In this document: one piece after another, positions 30,146-37,378 of the stretch
How the letters are laid out: every line of letters begins with the position of its first letter
How positions within the stretch are numbered: position 1 is the first letter of the stretch
NCBI GenBank assembly: GCA_046350355.1
Contig: JAXMAN010000002.1
Location: 1,054,001-1,118,000 of the forward strand
Direction of reading: 5' to 3'
Origin: UBA966 sp046350355
GTDB taxonomy: Bacteria > Planctomycetota > Phycisphaerae > Phycisphaerales > SM1A02
Length of the DNA stretch: 64,000 nt
Translations under genes and position numbers: made by a program
Notes under the pieces: generated by a model
The model's input: only the letters and a program-made list of their open reading frames with translations
Database searches by the model: none
Told to the model about the DNA's origin: nothing

Positions 30146-30181
30146 GACCGATCACGGTATCGTTCCCCCGGCGGATCGGTC
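30146..30181. repeat. Inverted repeat upstream of Nudix gene
   Basis: GACCGATC (30146-30153) and GATCGGTC (30174-30181) are perfect 8-bp arms 20 nt apart, with TATCGT between them. The position fits an operator or mRNA leader structure about 65 nt before the Nudix ATG. Confidence 0.4.
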
Positions 30182-30244
30182 AATCACCTTTCCGGGACGA
30201 AGAAGCGAATTCCGCAAGTCTTTGTTTTTGAGGGAGTTGCCGCC

Positions 30245-30877
30245 ATGTCCAGCGCCTCCAGACCCGGGTTTTCCAGCCCCCGTCCGCCCGCCCCGGCGTC
30301 CCCGGGCGGCCCCCTGGCGGGCTCCTCGGAGGGTGGCCTGGCGGGCGCGCGGACCGCGCCCCTGGAGATCGCCGTCGCTGCACTGGTGCGCGACTGCCCG
30401 CAGTCGCCCGGACACCCCGAGGTGCTCATCGCCCGCCGGCGCACCGACGCGATCCGCGGCGGCCTCTGGGAGCTCCCCGGCGGCAAGCGCGATGCGGGCG
30501 AGGGCGATGCGCACGCCGCCGCGCGCGAGCTGCGCGAGGAGACGGGCGTGTGCGTCGACGCCACCGCGGGCGAGGTGCTCGGCCGCGTCGAGCACTGCGA
30601 TGCCGATCCTGCCGCGCGCGAGCGCGCCGTCGCGCTGACGCTCGTGCTCTTCGCTGCCCCCGCCGATGCCGCGCCACAGCCCCTGGCGGCGAGCGAATGC
30701 CGCTGGGAGCGCGTCGACCGGCTGGATGGCTACGAGTGGCCCGCGGCGAACGCGCGCGTCAACGCGCTGCTTTCGGAGCGCCTTCGGGCGTGGCCGTCGG
30801 ACGCGGCGCGGGCGCATCCGCCACGGACGGAGGCATCTTCGTCGCGGAGTCCCGCGCCGCCGCCGCCCGGTCCATGA
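30245..30877 (+). CDS. Nudix hydrolase (MutT-like)
   Basis: The protein has 210 residues: a Pro/Gly/Ser-rich N-terminus (1-38), then a Nudix domain. The Nudix box runs from GGKRDAGEGDAHAAARELRE to EETGV and keeps all metal-binding Glu. The segments ALVRD, RRRTDAIRGGLWELPGGK and CRWERVDRLDGYEWPAAN resemble MutT 8-oxo-dGTP hydrolases, but substrate cannot be fixed by eye. GAGGGAG lies 8 nt before the ATG. The final 119 nt overlap the convergent PEGA lipoprotein gene. The Ser/Pro tail encoded there is not part of the fold. Confidence 0.88.
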   Translation: MSSASRPGFSSPRPPAPASPGGPLAGSSEGGLAGARTAPLEIAVAALVRDCPQSPGHPEVLIARRRTDAIRGGLWELPGGKRDAGEGDAHAAARELREETGVCVDATAGEVLGRVEHCDADPAARERAVALTLVLFAAPADAAPQPLAASECRWERVDRLDGYEWPAANARVNALLSERLRAWPSDAARAHPPRTEASSSRSPAPPPPGP

Positions 30878-31238
30878 GCCCCTGCTCCGCCTGCTCCTCG
30901 GGAATCATGTCGAAGTGCCACCGGTCGATGCGGTGCAGCTCCGCGGGATAGATCTCCGCGACCAGGTCCGCACCGATGAAGTCCCACACCGGCGCCTTGG
31001 TCGAGCCCGTGCCCTGCACCGGGTCGTAGCCCTGCAGGCGCAGGCGCACGTCGTAGGTGCCGTCGAAGGTGAATTCGACCTTCGTGGGCGTGCGCCCGAT
31101 CTCGCGGCCGTTCAGCGAGACCATCGCGCCCGGCGGCGTCGAGGTGATCTCGATCTCGCGGCGCACGCAGCCGGCCAGGGCGGCCGCAGCCAGCAGCGGC
31201 GCGGCGGCGAGCAGGAGGCGGCGCGTTCGCAGGTGCAT
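30759..31238 (-). CDS. PEGA-domain lipoprotein
   Basis: The protein has 159 residues. A signal peptide ends in the lipobox AAALAGC (Cys24). A PEGA-type domain (ITSTPPGAMVSLNGREIGRTPTKVEFTFDGTYDVRL) follows; such domains are surface or periplasmic beta-sandwiches of unknown ligand. The C-terminal half is charged and Pro/Ala-rich. It diverges from lptB across only 27 nt and may take part in envelope biology with it (inference). A TACACT element ends 6 nt before the ATG. Its last 119 nt overlap the Nudix gene. Confidence 0.8.
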   Translation of the reverse strand: MHLRTRRLLLAAAPLLAAAALAGCVRREIEITSTPPGAMVSLNGREIGRTPTKVEFTFDGTYDVRLRLQGYDPVQGTGSTKAPVWDFIGADLVAEIYPAELHRIDRWHFDMIPEEQAEQGLMDRAAAARDSATKMPPSVADAPAPRPTATPEGAPKAAR

Positions 31239-31244
31239 GCGGCG

Positions 31245-31257
31245 AGTGTAATACACT
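31245..31257. promoter_or_regulatory. Symmetrical bidirectional -10 element
   Basis: GAGTGT-AAT-ACACTC is centred in the 27-nt gap between lptB and the PEGA lipoprotein gene. It places TACACT on the plus strand (31252-31257, 8 nt before the lptB ATG) and TACACT on the minus strand (31245-31250, 6 nt before the other ATG). Both messages would be leaderless or nearly so. Confidence 0.5.
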
Positions 31258-31265
31258 CCGTCCCC

Positions 31266-32000
31266 ATGCCCCTGCTCGAAGCCGAAGGCCTCGTCAAGTC
31301 GTACAACGGGCGCCGCGTCGTCGACCGCGTCGGCTTCACCGTCGACGCCGGCGAGATCGTCGGCCTGCTCGGGCGCAACGGCGCGGGCAAGACCACCAGC
31401 TTCCGCATGACCATCGGGATGATCACCCCCGAGGATGGCCGCGTGCAGTTCGGCGGCCACGACGTGACGATGCTGCCGATGTACCGCCACGCGCTCGCCG
31501 GGATGGGCTACCTCGCGCAGGAGCCGAGCGTCTTCCAGCGCCTCTCCTGCCAGGACAACCTGCTGGCGATCCTGGAGCTGCAGCCCATGAGCAAGGCCGA
31601 GCGCCTGCGCCGCGCGCAGGAGCTGCTGGCGCAGTTCCACCTGGAGCACAAGGCCAAGGAGGAGGCGCGCACCTGCTCCGGCGGCGAGCGTCGCCGCCTG
31701 GAGATCGCGCGCGCGCTGATCAACCGCCCGAAGCTCCTCATGCTGGACGAGCCCTTCGCGGCCGTCGACCCGCACACGGTCGAGGACCTGCAGGCGGAGG
31801 TGCGCACGCTCGCCTCGCAGGGCATCGCGGTCCTGGTCACCGACCACAACGTGCAGCAGACGCTGCGCATCTGCGACCGCGCGTACATCATCCACGAGGG
31901 GCAGAACCTGCGCAGCGGCGACCCGAAGTCGATCATCAACGACCCGGTCGTGCGCAACGCGTACCTCGCGAGCACCTTCCGCGGCGACGAGTTCGACTGA
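31266..32000 (+). CDS. lptB: LPS export ABC transporter ATPase
   Basis: The protein has 244 residues. Walker A is GRNGAGKTT, the signature is CSGGERRRLEIARAL, Walker B is LLMLDEPFAAVDP and the switch His is in VTDHNV. The segments YLAQEPSVFQRLSCQDN and VRNAYLASTFRGDEF (LptB normally ends YLG..FrL) are specific for LptB among ABC ATPases. It powers extraction of LPS from the inner membrane with LptFG, which are not in the window. It is unlinked from the kdsC/LptC-like locus 10 kb away. Confidence 0.92.
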   Translation: MPLLEAEGLVKSYNGRRVVDRVGFTVDAGEIVGLLGRNGAGKTTSFRMTIGMITPEDGRVQFGGHDVTMLPMYRHALAGMGYLAQEPSVFQRLSCQDNLLAILELQPMSKAERLRRAQELLAQFHLEHKAKEEARTCSGGERRRLEIARALINRPKLLMLDEPFAAVDPHTVEDLQAEVRTLASQGIAVLVTDHNVQQTLRICDRAYIIHEGQNLRSGDPKSIINDPVVRNAYLASTFRGDEFD

Positions 32001-32012
32001 GGCGCGCCGCGC

Positions 32013-33296
32013 TCAGTCGTGCGTGGCGTCCGCGCCGGGGCCCTGCGGATCCGTCTCCGCGCGCACCAGCAGGATCGCCGAGGGGGTGGCGCCCAGGATC
32101 TCGAAGCGCGCCCCCGCGGCCTCGAATCGCTCGCCCGCGCGGGGGATCTTGCCCAGCCGCGCCAGCACGAAGCCCGCGACCGTCTCGTACCCCTCGTCCT
32201 CGGGGATCGCGATGCCCAGCGCGGCGTTGAGGTCGCGGATCGCGGTCCGTCCGCTCGCCTCGACGGCGCGGTCGCCCGTGCGGCGCAGGTCGGCCTCGGC
32301 GGTCGCCGCGGGCTCGTGCTCGTCGCGGATCTCGCCGACGAGCTCCTCGATCACGTCCTCGATGGTGACCAGGCCGGCGGTGCCGCCGAACTCGTCGATG
32401 ACGATCGCCAGGTGGACGTTCGCGCGCTGGAACTCCAGGAGCTGCTCGCGCACGGGGCGCGACTCGGGGACGCGCATCGGCTGGCGCAGCAGCGGCCGGA
32501 GCTGGAAGCCGTCCGCGCCGCGGCCGAGGTAGGGCACGAGGTCCTTCACGTAGAGGACCCCCTCGATGTGGTCGAGGCTGCCGCGGAAGACCGGGATGCG
32601 CGAGTGCCCCGCGGTGCGGATGAACTCGCGGATCTCCGCGAGGTCGTCGGTGTATTCGATCCCCTCCACCGCGGGGCGCGGCGTCATCACGGCGCCGACG
32701 GTCGTGTCGCCGAACTCGACGGTGTTCTCCAGGATCGCGGCGCTCACGCGGTCGATCGCCCCCTGGCGCTGCGTGTCCTCGATGGAGCTGAGCAGCTCCT
32801 CCTCCTGGCGCTGCGCGGCGGGCGCGGGCGCGACGATGCGGCGCACGATGCCGTCGACGCCGTCGGCGACGGCGCGCAGCGGCGCCAGCAGCAGGTAGAC
32901 CGCGTGCAGCAGCGGCAGGAAGGCGGCGATCGCCTCCGCCGGGGCGTAGCGCGCGAAGGCGCCGCCCACGACGCTCGAGAAGAGCCAGACCGCGGCGGCG
33001 GAGCCGATCCACGAGCCCAGCAGCGCGCGCAGCGAGAGGGGCTCGTCCACCCCCACCGCCACCGCGAGCACGAGCGCGAAGACGCCCATGCGCCCCGCCG
33101 TGCGCAGGAAGGCGACGGCCCACTCGACCTGCGCCAGGTGGCCGAAGATCCAGCGGCCGCGCTGCAGGCGGCCCAGCTCCTCCAGCGTGCGCTCGAGCGT
33201 GGACTCGCTCACCTGCACGAGCGAGCGGCTCAGCGCGGAGAGCAGCGCGACCACGGGCAGGAGCACGCAGGTGGCGGCGATCAGCGCGGCCGTCAC
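32013..33296 (-). CDS. CorC/HlyC-type transporter-associated protein (CNNM-CBS)
   Basis: The protein has 427 residues from a GTG in a GTGA overlap with ybeY. Three or four N-terminal membrane segments (CNNM-like, shorter than usual) are followed by the VGAVMTPRPAVEGIEY linker, a CBS pair (HSRIPVFRGSLDHIEGVLYVKDL and IVIDEFGGTAGLVTIEDVIEELVGEI) and a CorC_HlyC domain (GYETVAGFVLARLGKIP). Members are linked to Mg2+/Co2+ transport or resistance. The ybeY-corC gene order is common in bacteria, which supports both calls. Confidence 0.88.
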   Translation of the reverse strand: MTAALIAATCVLLPVVALLSALSRSLVQVSESTLERTLEELGRLQRGRWIFGHLAQVEWAVAFLRTAGRMGVFALVLAVAVGVDEPLSLRALLGSWIGSAAAVWLFSSVVGGAFARYAPAEAIAAFLPLLHAVYLLLAPLRAVADGVDGIVRRIVAPAPAAQRQEEELLSSIEDTQRQGAIDRVSAAILENTVEFGDTTVGAVMTPRPAVEGIEYTDDLAEIREFIRTAGHSRIPVFRGSLDHIEGVLYVKDLVPYLGRGADGFQLRPLLRQPMRVPESRPVREQLLEFQRANVHLAIVIDEFGGTAGLVTIEDVIEELVGEIRDEHEPAATAEADLRRTGDRAVEASGRTAIRDLNAALGIAIPEDEGYETVAGFVLARLGKIPRAGERFEAAGARFEILGATPSAILLVRAETDPQGPGADATHD

Positions 33297-33787
33297 GGCT
33301 GCTCCTCCCCCGCGCGGAAGAGGCGTCCGGCGCCCGCGCGCTCGAGGATCTCGTCCTCCAGCGCGTGCATGGCGCGGTAGGAGGCCTCGTCGCGGTCGTC
33401 GTGGCCGCAGGCGTGCAGCAGGCCGTGGACGATGTAGAGCAGCAGCTCCTCGCGCGCGCCCTGCGGGCGGCCGGCGCCGCGGCGGGCGGCCTCGTCGACG
33501 CAGACGGCGATGTCCACGTCCACGGGCTGGCCGGGCTCGTTGGCGGCGAAGGTCAGGACGTCGGTCGTGGTGGGCAGGCCCATGAAGCGCCCGTGCATCG
33601 CGGCCATGCGCGCGTCGTCGACGAACTCGACCGCGGCGCGCGCGACCGGCGATGGCAGCAGCGGCAGCACGCGGGCGCACATCGCGCGCAGCCACGCGTC
33701 GTCCGCGCCCTGCGGCGCGCGGGGACCGGTGAAGACCACGCCCTCGGCGCCGCCGGCCACCGCGTCAGCGCCCCGCCGCCGAGACAT
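33293..33787 (-). CDS. ybeY: Endoribonuclease YbeY
   Basis: The protein has 164 residues. The metal-binding motif HGLLHACGHDD (HGxLHxxGxDH type) is intact except for Asp replacing the last His. The upstream TDVLTFAANEP matches the TDVLSFp motif. YbeY takes part in 16S rRNA 3' maturation and 70S quality control. It overlaps nuoF upstream by 23 nt and corC downstream by 4 nt, so an rRNA-processing enzyme is embedded in a complex I operon. The last metal ligand should be checked. Confidence 0.9.
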   Translation of the reverse strand: MSRRRGADAVAGGAEGVVFTGPRAPQGADDAWLRAMCARVLPLLPSPVARAAVEFVDDARMAAMHGRFMGLPTTTDVLTFAANEPGQPVDVDIAVCVDEAARRGAGRPQGAREELLLYIVHGLLHACGHDDRDEASYRAMHALEDEILERAGAGRLFRAGEEQP

Positions 33788-35117
33788 AGACCGGCACGAA
33801 GCGCGGCTTCACGCGGCGCTCGAACTCCGGACGGAACTTGTTGACGATCGTGCGGATCGCCCAGTTGTTGCCGTCGGCCAGGCCGCAGATCGTGGTGCCG
33901 GGGGTGAGGCCCATGCTGCCGGCGATCTCCAGCAGCAGGTCCAGGTCCTGCGTCGTGCCGTCGCCGCGCTCGATGCGGGTCAGCAGCTTCAGCAGCCAGC
34001 CGCTGCCCTCGCGGCAGGGCGTGCACTGGCCGCAGCTCTCCGCCTTGAAGAAGCGGCAGATGTTGCGGGCGACGGCGACCATGTCCGTGTCCTCGTCGAA
34101 GACGGTCGGGCAGGCGGTGCCCAGGCCGAGCACGTCGTACTTGCGGCCGATGTCGAAGTCCATCGGCGCGTCGTACTGGTCGGTGCCCAGGACGCCCATG
34201 GAGACGCCGCCGGCGATGGCGGCCTTGAACTTGCGGCCGTTGCGCATGCCGCCGCAGTGCTTCTCGACGAGCGTGCGCAGCGGGATGCCCAGCTCGAGCT
34301 CGTAGGTGTTCGGGCGGTTGACGTGGCCGCTGACGCCCATGAGCTTCGTGCCGTAGGAGGGCATGCCGCCGATGGTGCTCTCGACGCCGAGCTTCTTCCA
34401 CCAGTCGACGCCGTGCTCCACGATCGGCACGACCGCGGCGAGCGTCTCGACGTTGTTGATGATCGTGGGCCGGCCGAAGAGGCCCTTCACCGCCGGGAAG
34501 GGCGGCTTCACGCGCGGCCAGCCGCGCTTGCCCTCGATCGCCTCGAGCAGCGCCGTCTCCTCGCCGCAGACGTAGGCGCCGGCGCTGCGGTGCAGCGTGA
34601 CCTCGACGGCGAACCTCGAGCGGCCGCGCAGCAGCCCCTGGCGCCCGAAGACGCCGTTGGAGTACGCCTCCTCGATCGCGCGCTGGAAGACCTTCGCCTG
34701 GTGGTGGTACTCGCCGCGGATGAAGAAGAAGACCTCGGAGAGCTGCGCCGCGTAGGCCGCGATCGCGATGCCCTCCAGGACCGCGTGCGGGTCGAAGTCG
34801 ACGAGCAGTCGGTCCTTGAAGGTGCCGGGCTCGGCCTCGTCGCAGTTGACGGCGAGGTAGCGCGTCTGCCCGTCCGGGGCCGGGAGGAAGCTCCACTTGA
34901 GGCCCGCGGGGAAGCCGGCGCCGCCGCGGCCGCGCAGGACGGCCGCCTTGACCTCCTCGACGAGCTGCGCCGGCTGCATCCCCAGGGCCTTGTCGAGGGT
35001 GCGGTAGCCGCCGCTGGCCGTGTAGGCGTCGTACCAGACGGTGGAACGGCGGGAGCGGTCCTCGGGGATGCGCTTGGTCAGGACGGGCGAGGGCTTGAAG
35101 TCGGGGGCGGTGGGCAT
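33765..35117 (-). CDS. nuoF: NADH-quinone oxidoreductase subunit F
   Basis: The protein has 450 residues. The NADH/FMN site is shown by LRGRGGAGFPAGLKW, NCDEAEPGTFKDR and YVCGEETALLEAIEG. The N3 4Fe-4S cluster ligands are in ESCGQCTPCREG with the fourth Cys in TTICGLADGNNW. It accepts hydride from NADH and passes electrons to the NuoE and NuoG iron-sulfur clusters. It sits after nuoE with a small ORF between. nuoG, which usually follows, is replaced by ybeY. Confidence 0.96.
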   Translation of the reverse strand: MPTAPDFKPSPVLTKRIPEDRSRRSTVWYDAYTASGGYRTLDKALGMQPAQLVEEVKAAVLRGRGGAGFPAGLKWSFLPAPDGQTRYLAVNCDEAEPGTFKDRLLVDFDPHAVLEGIAIAAYAAQLSEVFFFIRGEYHHQAKVFQRAIEEAYSNGVFGRQGLLRGRSRFAVEVTLHRSAGAYVCGEETALLEAIEGKRGWPRVKPPFPAVKGLFGRPTIINNVETLAAVVPIVEHGVDWWKKLGVESTIGGMPSYGTKLMGVSGHVNRPNTYELELGIPLRTLVEKHCGGMRNGRKFKAAIAGGVSMGVLGTDQYDAPMDFDIGRKYDVLGLGTACPTVFDEDTDMVAVARNICRFFKAESCGQCTPCREGSGWLLKLLTRIERGDGTTQDLDLLLEIAGSMGLTPGTTICGLADGNNWAIRTIVNKFRPEFERRVKPRFVPVYVSAAGR

Positions 35118-35160
35118 GGCGGTGGTCGTTCGGCGGGCGGGCGGGCGCGCGCGGAGAAGG

Positions 35161-35385
35161 TCAGGCGGAGGGCGGGGTCGTGCCGGACGCGGGGACGATG
35201 ACCTCGTCGATCACCGTGCGGCGCAGGAGGACGCCCTCGCTGCTGCGGTACTCCTGCGTCGTGCGGCGGGTCTGCACGGCGGCGGCGCCGGAGGCGTCCT
35301 CGGGCTCGCGCACGATGGCGTCGACGATGTGCCCGACGAAGGCACCGACGCTGCGCGCGAGCGGAGGCTCCGGCGTGGCGGCCAT
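35161..35385 (-). CDS. Small hypothetical protein between nuoE and nuoF, 74 aa
   Basis: The ATG is 1 nt after the nuoE stop and the reading frame ends 43 nt before nuoF, so it fits the operon tightly. The sequence has a helical start (LARSVGAFVGHIVDAIV) and a strand-rich end (GVLLRRTVIDEVIVP). There are no Cys or metal-binding motifs. It could be a lineage-specific accessory of the complex I NADH module or an assembly factor (inference only). No family is recognised. Confidence 0.6.
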   Translation of the reverse strand: MAATPEPPLARSVGAFVGHIVDAIVREPEDASGAAAVQTRRTTQEYRSSEGVLLRRTVIDEVIVPASGTTPPSA

Positions 35386-35386
35386 C

Positions 35387-35941
35387 TCAGTGGTGGCCTC
35401 CCGCGGGCGCGTGGCGCGCCTCGTCGACGAGCTGGACGAAGGCCTCGGGGGTCAGGTTCTCGTGGAGGCGCTCGTTGAAGAGCGCGACGGGCGCGGTGTC
35501 GCAGCTCCCGAGGCAGTCCATGGCGATCAGCGTGACCTGGCCGTCGTCGGTGGTCTCGCCGGGGACGATGCCCAGGCGCTCCTTCGCGAGCTCGATCAGC
35601 TTGGTGCTGGTGCAGCCGCACTGCTCGCAGGCGATGGAGTGGCAGACGCCGATGGTGACGACCCCCCGCTGCTCGACGGTGAACTCGTCGTAGAAGCTGA
35701 CGGTGTCGAGCACGTCCGAGGGGGAGATCCCCAGGAACTGCGCCACCTCGAGCTGCGCCTGGTAGGGCACGTGCCGGTAGGCGTGCTGGATGTCGTGCAG
35801 GATCGGCATGAGCGCGCCCAGGCGGGTCGCGTAGCGCGGGAGGACGTCCTTGGTCCAGCGCGCCTTCATCGCCTCGGTGGCGTAGGGCTCGGCGCGCCGG
35901 GGAGGCTGCATCGTCGCGGAGGGCTTCACGGGCCAGGCCAT
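35387..35941 (-). CDS. nuoE: NADH-quinone oxidoreductase subunit E
   Basis: The protein has 184 residues. A helical region containing GALMPILHDIQHAYRHVPYQ is followed by a thioredoxin-like 2Fe-2S domain. The cluster ligands are in GVCHSIAC and DCLGSCDTAP (C-x4-C and C-x3-C). It carries the N1a cluster next to NuoF. The extra Cys pair EQCGCTS is unusual. The ATG at 35941 is used; M11 is an alternative. It lies 58 nt after nuoD, within the same unit. Confidence 0.95.
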   Translation of the reverse strand: MAWPVKPSATMQPPRRAEPYATEAMKARWTKDVLPRYATRLGALMPILHDIQHAYRHVPYQAQLEVAQFLGISPSDVLDTVSFYDEFTVEQRGVVTIGVCHSIACEQCGCTSTKLIELAKERLGIVPGETTDDGQVTLIAMDCLGSCDTAPVALFNERLHENLTPEAFVQLVDEARHAPAGGHH

Positions 35942-35999
35942 GCTGCGTGTCCTTGGGTCGGGTGCGGTGAGGGGTGCGTGCGCGCGGGGACGGGGCCGC

Positions 36000-37352
36000 T
36001 CAGCGGTCCAGCTCCGCCGCGATGATGTTGATCGAGCCGATGATCGCGATCGCGTCCGAGAGGAGGTGCCCCTCGGTGAGGCGCGGGAAGACGCTGTAGT
36101 TGACGAAGCACGGCGGGCGCGTGCGGATGCGCCAGGGGTACTTGGTGCCGTCGCCGACGATCGTGTAGCCGAGCTCGCCGTTGGGGCTCTCGAAGCCGTA
36201 GTAGGCCTCGCCGATGGGAACCTTCCAGCCCTTGTTCCACATCATGAGCTCGAAGTTCTGGATGACGCCCTCGATGGAGCCGTAGATCTCGGCCTTGTCG
36301 GGCTGCGTGACCTTGGCGGCATCGACGGGGTTCATCGGGCCGCCGGGGATGCGGTCGATGAGCTGGCGGATGATCGCGGCGGACTGCTTGATCTCCTCGA
36401 CGCGCACGAGGTAGCGCGCGAAGCAGTCGCCCGTCTGGCAGAGGACGACGTCGAACTTCGGGGCCTCGGCGCCCTCGCCGTCCCAGTTGTCGGCGTAGGC
36501 GAGGATCGGCTCGTCCTTGCGCAGGTCGCGGCGGACGCCGCTGGCGCGCGCCATCGGGCCGGTGAGGCCCCAGGCGACCGCGTCCTGGCGCGAGATCACG
36601 CCCACGCCCTCGAGGCGGTCGATGAAGATGCGGTTGCGGTTGAGCAGCGTCTCCATGTCCTTCACCGCGCGCGGCAGGCGCTCGTCGATGAAGTGCTTGA
36701 CCATCCGCTTGAAGGTCTCGTCGTCGGGGACGTCGCGCCAGGCGCCGCCCACGCGCGTCCAGTCCGGGTGGAAGCGCTGGCCGCTGATGTACTCGACGAT
36801 GTCGTAGATGAACTCGCGCTCGTTGAAGCCGTAGAGGAAGCCGGTGAAGCCGCCCATGTCCAGCGCGGCGGCGCCGACGCAGAGCAGGTGGTTCTGGATG
36901 CGGCCCAGCTCGGCCATGATCGTGCGCACCGCCTTGCAGCGCGGTGTCGGGGCCACGCCCAGGAACTGCTCCACCGCGGTGTGGAAGGCGATGTCGTTGA
37001 CGATCGGCGAGACGTAGTCCATGCGGCTCACCGTGCACACGTACTGGTTGTAGTCGTGGTGCTCGGCGAGCTTCTCGAAGCCCGAGTGCAGGTAGCCGAT
37101 GTGCGGCGTGACGCGCGCGACGCGCTCGCCGTCGAGCTCGAAGACCAGGCGCAGCGTGGTGTGCGTCGCCGGGTGCTGGGGGCCGATGTTGAGCACCCAG
37201 CGGTCCGGGACCTGCGCGTGGTTCTTGAGGTACTCGGGGCTGTCCTGGTCGACGGTGATCGCGCTGCGTCCGGCGGCCGGGCGGCCATCGGGGCGCGACT
37301 GCTCGTCGATCTCCTGACCGTATCCGTGGTCGGGCTGAAGGGTGTACGGCAT
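36000..37352 (-). CDS. nuoD: NADH-quinone oxidoreductase subunit D
   Basis: The protein has 450 residues. NIGPQHPATHTTLRLVFELDG, PHIGYLHSGFEKLAEH, RMDYVSP and the C-terminal VFPRLTEGHLLSDAIAIIGS..AAELDR are family hallmarks. NuoD helps form the quinone-binding site near cluster N2. It is not fused to NuoC, and nuoA-C are absent from the window. The ATG at 37352 is preceded by TATACT nine nt upstream and no Shine-Dalgarno sequence. It is the first gene of nuoD-nuoE-ORF-nuoF-ybeY-corC. Confidence 0.96.
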   Translation of the reverse strand: MPYTLQPDHGYGQEIDEQSRPDGRPAAGRSAITVDQDSPEYLKNHAQVPDRWVLNIGPQHPATHTTLRLVFELDGERVARVTPHIGYLHSGFEKLAEHHDYNQYVCTVSRMDYVSPIVNDIAFHTAVEQFLGVAPTPRCKAVRTIMAELGRIQNHLLCVGAAALDMGGFTGFLYGFNEREFIYDIVEYISGQRFHPDWTRVGGAWRDVPDDETFKRMVKHFIDERLPRAVKDMETLLNRNRIFIDRLEGVGVISRQDAVAWGLTGPMARASGVRRDLRKDEPILAYADNWDGEGAEAPKFDVVLCQTGDCFARYLVRVEEIKQSAAIIRQLIDRIPGGPMNPVDAAKVTQPDKAEIYGSIEGVIQNFELMMWNKGWKVPIGEAYYGFESPNGELGYTIVGDGTKYPWRIRTRPPCFVNYSVFPRLTEGHLLSDAIAIIGSINIIAAELDR

Positions 37353-37361
37353 GGGGCAATA

Positions 37362-37367
37362 AGTATA
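37362..37367 (-). promoter_or_regulatory. -10 element of the nuo operon (leaderless type)
   Basis: TATACT on the minus strand matches five of six consensus positions and ends 9 nt before the nuoD ATG. It lies in the 26-nt gap after the ABC permease stop. A weak TTCCGC sits 17 nt upstream inside the permease gene. Confidence 0.6.
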
Positions 37368-37378
37368 GAAGCGCTCCG

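Noticed and set aside
33513..35201. A 563-codon plus-strand frame opposite nuoF
   Set aside because: It is antisense to a highly conserved gene and has shadow-frame composition.
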